A stretch of 64,000 bases of DNA from Odontesthes bonariensis. Its lineage: Eukaryota; Chordata; Actinopteri; Atheriniformes; Atherinopsidae. The stretch covers positions 19,149,536 to 19,213,535 of the forward strand of contig NC_134524.1 in NCBI RefSeq assembly GCF_027942865.1, written 5' to 3'. A program made the position numbers and the translations under genes. Shown piece by piece: positions 34,387-45,400 of this stretch. Below the pieces are notes generated by a model. It searched no databases, had not been told where the DNA came from, and worked only from the letters and a program-made list of their open reading frames with translations. Numbering within the stretch: position 1 is the first letter of the stretch; every line of letters begins with the position of its first letter.

Positions 34387-35899
34387 AATGCAATGCCTGC
34401 AATACCAGTCACATCAGAAATAGTCATAATAGTATTACTCTGACTGAATATTAATTTGTAAGATTGGTGTTTGTATTAACAGAAAAGGAAAAAAAAAAAG
34501 ATCTGGGTTTAACTTGAATATTTAATATGTAATAAATAATTGAATACCATAAAATCTGAGAATTGTATTGTGTCTGAATGTGTTATTTAAATGCTTTTGT
34601 TGTGTGTATTTTAAAAAAAAAAATTATGTTGTGTTACCCATATCTTTTTACCATATAAAGGGAGCAAGTCGGCAACTACGCCTCTAAGTTTCGATAGACT
34701 CTGGAGAGAAAGAACCGGACCGCAGATCATGTTTTTGTCATATGTTGAAATTAAAAGAAAGCCATGAAAAAAAACCCCAAAAAACTGTAAAACTTCTGTG
34801 CTTTGACCTGAACACAATAGCAGGGGTAATGGAGAAACTACCCGGTGAAAACGTGGACATGCTCTTATGGACCTGGAGGTATTTCATTTGGTCACTGAAA
34901 AAGTCAAATATGTTATAAGCACAGTGTGTAGGATTTAATGACATCTCGCTGGAGAGTTCCAGAAATCCAACTTTAGAATGTAAAACCGTCTGCTCTCGAG
35001 TCAGAATTTACTGTCCCTTTACCTAAAGTGCATTCGTAGTCCAGATTTGTATGGAGATTGGGTCATTTCTCACCATTTAGTGACTACTTTATTGGTATTC
35101 GTTGGTGGATGATGAGCTACCAAGACTTCCAGTTCCAGCAATTCTTCCAGGCTGAGCCAAGTGGGGTGCGAGTCTTAGACAATTATTGTTTGCAGTGGCT
35201 GTCATTTCTGTAAAATGAGCATGTGATGTAGTCTTACTATGAATACTTCAACTTTTTGAGTCAAATGGCACTAACGCTACCACCACTTTTGAAAAAATTG
35301 TCAAATAAGGAGTGTAAACTCAGAAAATCAGGTAAAGTCATAGTGTTTGAATAACTTAAATAATTTCCAACACGAGTCAACAATCATTTACAAACTGCAA
35401 ACGTATGTTTATTAAAAACTTGTGAAATATTACTGGGTATGCACTCGGCCAGTAATATTTCTAAGCAAGACGCCTCTGCACAGTCGTATGTCAGTTTGGT
35501 TCTTGCCTAACTAAAGCAAAACATTTTTTTTTACTGTCAGTCGTTTCTTACTGCTTAAAGAAGTAAATCCATAAAAAGCCTGAGGTAAAAGCAAGTTTTA
35601 AAAGAATCACAAATGCGCATCCAAAGCCAAAGAATTGTAGTATCTAATACACAGCACTATTCATAAAGAATAGTATAAGCTTTAAAATATATAGGAAAAA
35701 AATGTACAGTACTGTTTTCCGACATCTTTCACAGCCTACTGAGAAAGTCTTTGGATAGTTTAAACAACAAGGACAAAAGCATGGCATAAAAAAATAAAAT
35801 AAAATAAAAACTTTGAAACTTCTTTAAATATTATGAGGAGCAACAGTGCTGAGAGGGAGCGGCATCGGGCCAGCGAGATAAGTTACAGGTTTTTCCATC
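34387..35899. other. Intergenic, no gene seen
   Basis: A/T-rich. GTGTGTAGGATTTAATGACA near 34925 resembles the end of a common fish MITE but has no partner that could be fixed. Confidence 0.4.
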
Positions 35900-35905
35900 A
35901 AATCC

Positions 35906-36571
35906 TACGGAAGCGTATTGCATTCACTTAAAAAAATAAAAGAACTCCGGTTTTTCTTTCTAATTTATTGTTGGGTTTGTTTTTTGGGGTAATTTTTTCT
36001 GTTTTTTTGTCTAATTTATTTTTTGGTTTCTTTTTCTGGCTATTTTTTTTTCTGTTTTTCGGGGTAATTATTTTCGCAAATATCGAGATACTTTGAAATC
36101 CTTCGAGATTATCCAGCCTGCAAGTGACTCCGGTGGACCTAAACCTTAGGTCCTAAGGTGACTCTTGCCCTCGCCCATACATGCCCCGTCTTGAACACTT
36201 TGAAACATTGCTATGTCTAGGAGATCTGAATGGGCTGTCCTTCTGAACAACCGCAAAGTCTTCAGGTGCCTGCATAAAGTCGACAAACTAATAGTTTTAC
36301 CATCTACATGACTTAAAGACAGGACTATCTCCCAGTGTCTTAAACCCAGGTCAAAGTAAAACTTGATTAAACTAAACAAACCAGTCATGTTTGCTTCCAT
36401 TAAATCGAGTCCTCATAAAGGAATGAATGCGTTTATTGTTGCTTTCTAAACTAAAAAAAAAATTACCCCGAAAAACAGAGGGAGAAAAATTTACCACGAA
36501 AAACAGAAAAAAATAAATTAGACAGAAAAAACTGAGTTGTTTTTTTTAAGTGAATGCAATACGCTTCCGTA
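35906..36571. mobile_element. Foldback/MITE with long inverted arms, 6-bp duplication
   Basis: The left terminus TACGGAAGCGTATTGCATTC is exactly complementary to the right terminus, and pairing continues with interruptions through T-rich/A-rich arms (GTCTAATTTATTTTT against AAAAATAAATTAGAC). AAATCC flanks both sides (35900-35905 and 36572-36577). The central 350 bases are unrelated to the arms. No coding sequence. The superfamily is not identified. Confidence 0.8.
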
Positions 36572-36577
36572 AAATCC

Positions 36578-37035
36578 AATGTAGAACTATATCAGTTTAC
36601 ATACTCGAGTAACAATGTTCATTCAACGCTTTGTCGTACAATTCCACCAGCTATGTGACTGCAAAGCTAACCATTTCAAATATGATAGAGAAGATTATAC
36701 TGAAATGATCTACATTAACAACACACTTTTTTAGAATCATTCTTACATTTGACAACTTTAAACAGTTAATTTAAATAAGGTCTTGGGTGAGGCTCCCAGT
36801 GTCACAGACGAAACATTCGAGTCTCTCTCGTCTTTGTAGTTCTGTTACTTCTGTCGTGTGCCGATGCATACGCTAAAAAAAACGATTGTTTTCTAAATGT
36901 TATTTTCTAAAAGTTATCGCAACTCCTCCTCAAATGCATTGATGGGGGGTGCAGTGGTGTCTGTGCGTTTGTTCTGCGCTGTGGAACACAAATCATTTCC
37001 CTGCTGCGAATGAGCAGGGAAATAAGGCCACTGCG
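36578..37035. other. Intergenic, no gene seen
   Basis: Nothing recognised between the two MITEs. Confidence 0.4.
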
Positions 37036-37044
37036 AGCGCTCAC

Positions 37045-37529
37045 TAGCCTGGCTGACGCGTCCACAATCTCGATGAGATGGTGGTCTGGGAACTAGGTGT
37101 GCATTTTCTCGTATTTGAGGCGTGGTTTACGAATGCCTAGAGCCGTTTATTGGGCGCTACGAATGTCTATCAAATGACATCAGGTTCTTCCCATGCTGCT
37201 TTGCGCGCGATTCATAGCCAATTGTATCACTTATACCAGATGACGTATGTAGAGCGACAGAAATTCGACGAGGAAGAAGAAGACGCGTTGCTCTTTTTTA
37301 AAAGTAAACTTGCGTTCTAAGCTACTTAAAACACTTTCTAAGGCTGCATCGAACGGTAACGTTGTGTCCGCTGCCATGTTGGATTAGACATCGTCATTGT
37401 CTTGCTGCCCCCCCCCCCCGTTCTGTGATTGGTTCCCTAACTCGGGCAAAAATAAGGGCGGTGGTTTCCAGGCTGCCTTTGCAGTGCGAATGAAATCGCG
37501 CGCAAAGCAGCATGGGAATTCCCAGGCTA
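37045..37529. mobile_element. MITE with 9-bp target duplication and TAGCCTGG ends
   Basis: TAGCCTGG at the left and CCAGGCTA at the right are flanked by a perfect 9-bp direct repeat, AGCGCTCAC (37036-37044 and 37530-37538). A second, longer inverted pair lies inside: TTCCCATGCTGCTTTGCGCG at about 37188 and its complement at about 37495. It contains a run of 10 C at 37410-37419. A 9-bp duplication is the length used by Mutator-like elements, but the family is not proven. Confidence 0.8.
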
Positions 37530-37538
37530 AGCGCTCAC

Positions 37539-39484
37539 GGCAAACTGACCACTTTCACAAGGAGAAGGAGCTCAGTTGGACTGATTGTTTTGTTTAAAAG
37601 CAGTCGCGGAAAAATTTTTAGTTTAAGCCTGTGAAAAGCGTTGAACTATAAACAGCTGAATCATCGCAAAGGTCAATGGAAAGCCCCCGTAATGAGCCTC
37701 CCTTGAAAAAGCAATGACTAAAAAGTACAGATTTTGTGCTAAAATAGAGCAGGTGAGAATAAAAAGTTGTCCGAAAAATATGGACTCAAATGCAATAGAG
37801 TAACAAAGTAATTGTACTTGGTTTCTTCCATTGTGTTTACATGTGTTCCCCTTGTCAAACAACTGAGACTAACAACGGGAACACATGCAAACAGAAAAAC
37901 GACCAAGCTGAAGCTTACTTTGTGTTTACAGCTCATTGAGAGCCACACGAGCTGGTAGGTAGACATGATGGATAAGATAGAAAGATCTGTGGCTGTTCTG
38001 CCCGTGTCCAGGTGTTTCAAAGAGTCTCTGTTCCCATGTGGATCTTGACGGTCATCATTTAAAAGTTCCACGAAGCAACAGGAGGGACGGAGAGTTAAGA
38101 GAAGGGGAGGACCGAGGAAGAAGCTTGAGAGGAGGTGAGGAGCTGATCACACCATGCTGGCTCATCCAGGTTTATTTCAACAAATGGATCACTGGAGCAA
38201 ACCGCTGAGTAAAGGAGAAAAAAAAGAATTAGGCTATATCTGCATCTTCTTTTTCACATCTTATGCAGGAAGATAACGCAAAAACCTCAAAGCAAACACA
38301 GTGTGTTTTGTTTCGCTAAACAGGGATGGCCACTGAGTAGAGCCTTTGGCAAAATGTTCAGAGGTGTAAAGAATAGAAAAATATTCCCATGGGGTCATTT
38401 ACTGCCTTACTAGTACAATATACATGCCATCAGCTCCTACCTTTGAATATAACCGCCCACGGTTTCCAATGTGTGAGCATTTCCACATCTGAGCAAATGC
38501 GTTCCGTTGATGATACAACAACATTTTACAAAGACACTCTTGCCACTTTGTGGTCGGGTTTATTCATAAACATTATATGCTTAGAGTTAGAAATCAATAG
38601 TACTTGGTAAGGGCCAGAAAAAGATCCTGCTTTGGACTAAAATACATTATTTTTTGTATAATGTGACAGTCACCCTCATGGATGCTATTTTTTTTTTTTT
38701 AATTCTCTCAAGACCACTTTAGCTCATACATTCTCCAAATGTAATTAAAGGTCATTTGGGTCAAACAACCCATAGTTATTATTTTGGGAGGACTGTCTCT
38801 TATAACTGGAGTCCAGTAACGATTAATTTGTACACATGTGTACATAGATTGAATGAGGGAGACATAACCTCCGATTCAAGAAGGAAGTGCCTTAAAACTT
38901 ACCACTACACTCTTTCTGATGGTTAAACATGGAGTCTCTGTTGTAGGCTAATGTTGGGAGGAATTCCTAAATGTCTACATGTAGAATCCTAAATGTTTAC
39001 ATGCTTGCACCTTACGCCGCAGCAAATTCCTAATGGCAATAAAAACGAATTCGGATTCTGATTCTGAATTCTGATTCTGATTTGCGTATTACTTTAATCA
39101 CTTCGGGGTTTCTTGTATCGAACGCTAGTTTCAAGTTTTATTCATGACAGCTTGAATCCTATTTTGTAAAGAAAATATACACCTGTCAGTCTGTATTAGA
39201 GATAGAGAAACACTGTCACACATATCTTAAATCGAGCCAACTCTTTATTAAAAACTGCCACTCGGGTTGTGAAAACAAAAGCCTGAGACCCTGCTGATGC
39301 TGCTACCTTGGTTTAAAGTGAAGTGAGTAAACCTGTGCTGTTAACTGAAGGCATAAAATCACTATATGGCGGAATTACTTTATCGATGAGTAATTGTCGA
39401 AAAGTAGTATCGAAATCGATATTACATTCTTTTTTGTAGTCTTTATTTGCGACTTTGAACGTGTGTTTCATGTTTGGATCGGCA
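37539..39484. other. Intergenic 3' of gene D
   Basis: No gene was recognised. A LINE tail is at 39003-39081. Frames at 37623-38071 (minus) are unsupported. The 3' untranslated region of gene D must extend leftward from 39484, but no strong poly(A) signal was fixed. Confidence 0.4.
39003..39081 (+). repeat. LINE 3' tail, (GATTCT)n type
   Basis: CTTGCACCTTACGCCGCAGC, then AAATTCCTAATGGCAATAAA, then GATTCTGATTCT repeats. This is the plus-strand counterpart of the end of the LINE at 2405-3058 (there GAATCAG...GAATTTGCTGCGGCGTAAGG), so it is the same family. Confidence 0.75.
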
Positions 39485-42400
39485 TTAAATGATCTTACAC
39501 GGGTTGTTGTTGTTTTCGTTTTGTTGCTCCTCAGCGGCATCGAAGAACAACATGGAGCCGCTCAGCGGGTCAGGCGTCTTGTCAGCGGGGTCATCGTCCG
39601 ATGATAAACTGGTGTTACTGGCGGGCGCAGTCTCCACATCGTTTGTGTCCGGCTGTTCCTGTGGAGCTGGAGAGAGGAAGCGAGCACAGGAAGGACAGGT
39701 GTAGCTTTTCTTTTGCGTTTTCCGGAGTGAAAAACGACAAAAAGACTCGACACACGTTCGCCAAATGTTGAGAAAGGATACAGTGAAATTTGGATAGAAA
39801 ATGAAAAATGATGTTCTAGTGGCAGCTAATCAGTGAATAACCTGGCTCTCGCACGCTTGCAAATATATATATTTTTTAATTCTAATCAATTCAAAGGGAC
39901 AATTTGGCCAAGCCCAATAGTCATGCACATTAAAGATTTCTAATGCCTAAACGTGTCACCAGAGAAGAAAACATTGATTTATTTCGTACCATTTTCTTCA
40001 ATGGACCCTTTTTCCTCTGTCTGTAGACTTGTGCCATTGGCTACTGGAGAGATTGAAAGGTCATCGGTGATCACAATATCTTTAGGAAATGGTTGGTCTG
40101 AGATACAAGACAAAAAAAAAGACAAACGACGCGGGTCAGGATTGTACCGTACATAAACATGTTCATTTAAATGTAATCTGTTACTAACAAACCCACCCAG
40201 GTCATCCAGGTAAACTTGTTCAAAGGTGCCAGTGGGCTCGTTGAGACGATTGGCAGGAATCGGACGCTGGAGGTCGAATGAGTAAGTCTGGAAAACGATG
40301 AAAAATAAGACGCAGACGAAAAACTATTAACAATCGCTCAGAACGGGATTGTTCAGGTTTTAAAGGGAAAAACCAAACAGTAATCTGTTTCTTACCCTGG
40401 TGGCTCTCCTGAGCAAATAGAGAATGACACACAGAGTAATGATCGCCAGGATTATCAACACCAGGATCACATACCCTGTGAAATGAAAAGAATTTGAAGG
40501 ATTTTAAAGTTTAACTCGCGCTGAAAAGAGTTTTAGAGTCAATTTTTGTTTGCATAATCAAATTATCCTAAAAAATATATGACTTGATGCTTGATTATAT
40601 TTTAAAGCTTAAAAAAAAAAGTGCTTTTCGTTTTTAATGGAATTGCCCTGACATGTTATCACCGTTACAACCACTAGAGTTCACTAGAAGTCCTTTGGGG
40701 CTATAATATTCTTGTATTTTCTGTAACGCTCAATAAATCCCTCCTGAAGACCAAAACCAAGAATGTTTTACTCCACCTCTCAATGCTATTGGACTTCCTA
40801 TCTGTCTCTCGGCCCCGAGTTCATGAACACTCTCGGTTGGTCTTTTTATGTTATTTGATGAAAATAAATAAACAATATGGAACATCACCAGTAAAGTAGC
40901 ACTACGCAAAGCACGAAAAGGAAAGCACTTCCTCACCCCAGGTGGAAGTAGTCGAGCCTTCAGTCGTTACTGAAAGAAACAAGCAGCAACTTAAAGTTCA
41001 GTAATTAGATGACAACAAATGTGATATCAGTTTGTGTTGTCACAGTTCTGCTCCCCCGGTGGAGACCAGAAACAAAAGTACATTTCAGCATCCTAACTCC
41101 CAAACCCTCTCCACTCAACAGACGTAGGATTGTCTGCATCATCAAATTATCCTCTGAAGTATCAAAGGATGGCAGATTCAAAGAGATGATTGATTATATT
41201 TCAAAGCTTAAAAAAAAAAAGGACTATTCATTTTTAATGGATTTGCCTCTCACACGTTGTCACCGTTACAGCCACTAGAGTTCACTAGAAGTCCTTTGGG
41301 TCGATAATATTCTTGTATTTTCTTGTAATACTCAGTGAATTCCATCCAAAGAACCAAAACCAAGAATGTTTTACTTCACCTCTCAATACTGTTGGACTTC
41401 CTATCTGTCTCTCAGCCCTCAGTTCATCAACATCTACTGAAAACCTGGAAATTGTGTGGTAAGCATGGGGTTCAACTTGTGTTTTTTTCTATATATACAT
41501 ATATATTTATATATATACATATATTTTTTAATAAATTCTTTTCTCAATTTCTCAAACAAGCGTGTACTTAGGTTTTTTAGTTTAGTCCACTTGAACATAA
41601 GGATGCAGTTACTCTCTTTTCTTAATAGTTTTTAGGAATAAATGAGGTTCTGAAACGCACACACGCACAAACGTACACATATGTATCAGTTGGCTTACAG
41701 TTGGTCTTTTTATGTTATTTGATGAAAATCAATAAATAAATATGGAACATCACCGGTAAAGTAGCACTATGCAAAATAATAATAAGAAAGCACTTCCTCA
41801 CCCCAGGTAGAAGTAGTCGAGCCTTCAGTCGTTACTGAAAGAAACAAGCAGCAACGTCAAGTTCAGTAGTTAGATGACAACGAATGTGATATCAGTTTGT
41901 GTTGTCACAGTTCTGCTCCCCCGGTGGAGACCAGAAGCAAAAGTACATTTCAGCATCCTAACTCCCGAACCCTATCTAAAAAACAGACGGAGAGTTTTCT
42001 TCGTGAAAACACAGATTAGACTTTGTTGATCAAGCGGCTATTCAGCCCAGTCTCGACAGAAATAGTAAAAAATGAGTTTTTGTTAACACGAACAATACAT
42101 AGTCGTTTCAAAATCCAGGCTTCAAATTTGTGAGTGGGCATACGATATATTCTGGGCAGTCTTTTTTTTCTGCTGACTGGCATTATGTCACGTGATGGAA
42201 GCCATGAGCAACGAGTTAAAAAAAAATTGTTGTGGTCTGTGACATTGTATATTTTTCTAACCCAAACCATCATCTTTAACTCTTAACCTCAACCATTAGC
42301 TGGTGGGAGCCATGTACAAAGCAGGTAATTGTAGAAGTAGAGGTTAGTCACGACGAACTTTAAATTTAAGCCTGATAGATGTAATATGAGTGAGATTCGG

Positions 42401-45400
42401 CGACAATAATGTTCTTGCCTAAGATGTGTTCTGAAACAGACTTTGATGTACAGTTAAGGTGAAAAAAAAATAATAAGAAATGAAAATTCCTTGTCTTTTT
42501 TGTTTTGTTTTGTCACTTGTCTTGATATTTTCACATGTATTTGTTTTTTTACTTGTATTTATACATTTGTACGTTTTGAAAATGTATTCTATGTGTATTT
42601 CCTCATTTATTTAGTTATTCTTCTTTGTGGTTCCCCTTTCATTCCATACCAACGGACTAAGAAAAAGGTCGTGAAGGATGACATTTGAACCAGACCAGCG
42701 ACCTCTCGCTTGAAGGTCAGACACTTAGTGCCACCCACCACCCCAACCCTTGCACCTCATCTTTTGCCACCATTAAAAGTGGCAACTTTTCATCACAACG
42801 CAAATATGAGTGTCATCGGGAGTGCAGTGTGTAAGTATTGTACAGTTTTTGAGCCTCAGTGTGGCTAAAAAAAAACGTATGTACGTAAATGTGTGTGTGA
42901 CAGTGATTTGAGCCAACTGCTGCATTGGATGCCTTTAACCAACAATAGAATTCCCCTCCTGTGATTCAAAAGGGATAGGGTCACATGATCACTGTTTGTT
43001 TGTTTTTACCAGGTAGCTATGTCTTGAGATGTGTTATTCATTTAAAGTGGGTGAGTCATGGAAGCCTAACACTCCGTGTCCTGAAGGTCTTGTTGTGTTT
43101 GAATGTGGCGTGCCGGTTGTGTGTTGGAGTGTTTCTATGTTTGGCTGCTTGTTGGATTGAAGTGAATGTGTTTGAGTGGGCGTTAGTGTTACAAGCAGCC
43201 AGCAGTTACGGAGGTTGTGGTTTGACACACAGGAAGACAAACTGAGGTACACAACTTGTGAATGTGCTGTTTGCATGAGGCTGTGGAGTACCTGGTTTGG
43301 ATGAGGTGACAGCTGTCGTTTCATGTGTCGCCACAGGAACACCTTCGTCCTTCGTCCTGCTCCCTTTGGCAGTTGTCCCTTTTGAATTTGTGACCTGTGC
43401 CGTTGTGTTTTCATTTTCTGCTTTTCTTTCTAATCCATTTGTATGCCGCTCATCTTCGCTCGGCTGTTAAAGACAGAACACAGACATCCCAGATTTAGTA
43501 TTTAAGCTTCACACCCTTTAGTTTTGAACGTTTCCTTTTCAAATCTGCGTCAGTTACACCGACTGAGTTCAACGGTGTTTGACTGGATGAGGCTTTTGTG
43601 GATCTAAAGGAATTAGTTGAGACTTTACAGTTCAACATATAAACATGTATGCCCACTGCATATAGAGGAGTTTTTGGAAGAAGATCCAAGATTAGAGCAA
43701 ATCTTTATTTTTCTTTAATTAATAATACAATTGGGGGAAAAAAGCTGAATGGATTTGGGGTGGGAGCTTGAGGTAATTAGCTTGATTGAATAATTAGAGT
43801 AAAAAAGGGGGCAGGATTCTGCGGTAGATCAGAATGAACTCATGTATCAACCAGTCACAGCCGAACGATCTGCTTCAGCATCTGCCTTTTGTTTGATCAA
43901 TGAAATGGAGTCCAACAGTCTTGATTTTCCACTGCCTAAAACGTTGAATTTAGACGGTGTGACTGGTGTGTGTTCTTATTCTTTACAACTGTGTTGAAAA
44001 CACTCAAAATCCCAAAGTGGAAGAAATTAGAGTCAAAAGGGAAACGCAGCAAATCCTGGGAACCAGAGAGTGTTGGGAGCTGGAATGTTTGATCATTAGA
44101 AAATTGTTATATCTCATTTACCTAAAAGGCTTATTGTTAAAGCTCTAACTTAGTTTAAAAGTTATTTTTTTATTTCTCTGACATTAGTCTTATTCTTTTT
44201 AGTTTCATGAATATGGAAATTTTCCTCTTTAGTTGGATTTTCATATACTGGTGATCAAACTCACAACAGTGACTTTCCTTTAATCAACCTCATGCGTGCA
44301 GGTTGACTGTGTGTAGTGTTGAGCAACAATCTGTAAACTGTTAGCTTAGCAAAAAGGCTTAAAAGCACGGGTGATCAGCACCTCGAAAGCTCACCAAATG
44401 ACGTTACATCTCTTTTCTTTCATTTGCACAAGAGCAAAAACAGCAATTAGTGGATCTGGGACTGTTTCTGGAGGATCATGATATACGTCCGACTGGTTCT
44501 TGTGTGTAGCGTCTCTGCTCATTGCCAGACACGCATCACAGCGACAACAAAACTGCAGCAAGTGTCTGCGCCTGCCTGTGGTTTGACAGGAAGTAGTTCT
44601 GCCACCTAAATGGCTGAAGAGGCCCAATAGTTTTATATCAAAGAAGTTTCCACTTTGACGAGAGCCAAGAGAAAGAGGGTGTGCTTTGAAATAAATGTTA
44701 TTTGTGGTCAATGTCCTGAAAAATGCAAAACCATTGGTATCACCACATCAATATTTTTCCAAATTATTTCTACTCGTGAACTCCTAAACCTATCTCTATC
44801 TTTGTGCTGAGAGGAATCGGGTTTGCCGGTTTCACACCGCTCAGAAGTTGCCAGTCAGAGCCACAACTATAAGATAACCGATTCAGGTTAGTGCCAGCTG
44901 TTACCGTGGTTTCAGACAGTGCTGTTGATGTCGTGGGGCTGATGGCTTCCTTTGTAGTTCCATTCAGAGGCGGCAGGGTTGTCGAGCTCTGAGGGATTTC
45001 TTTGCCGGAAATAAACGAGAAAAGCAAAATCATTCAAATGAACTATTACAAACAGCACAATACAGAGCGGCGACAGAACATGGGAGATGTCAGTGTGGTG
45101 GCGATGCAGCGAGGGATGGGACAACACCGCAAAAACAGATGCTACAAAACATCAGGGCATTGTTGAACATGACGCAACATATTCCTGCATTTAAAACTTT
45201 AGGATTAGGGCTTTTTATGAAGCACAGAGTGCAGTACAGGTCAGTACAGAAAACTCAGGATAAGACGGGACAGACAAAAAAGTGTTTCGTAGAGATCACA
45301 ACAGTATAAATCAGTAGAATTCAGCACAATATAGTTTAGGAGAACAGGACACCAGCAAAAAAGACAAAAAGGTGCAATGGACAGTAAGTTTCTGTGTGGG

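Noticed and set aside
43034-43414. 126-codon minus-strand frame over exon 4 of gene D
   Set aside because: It is in a different register from the frame that matches the phases of the neighbouring exons.
39485-44999. Gene D as CD45 (PTPRC)
   Set aside because: The tail lacks any phosphatase domain and the ectodomain has no cysteine-rich or fibronectin modules.
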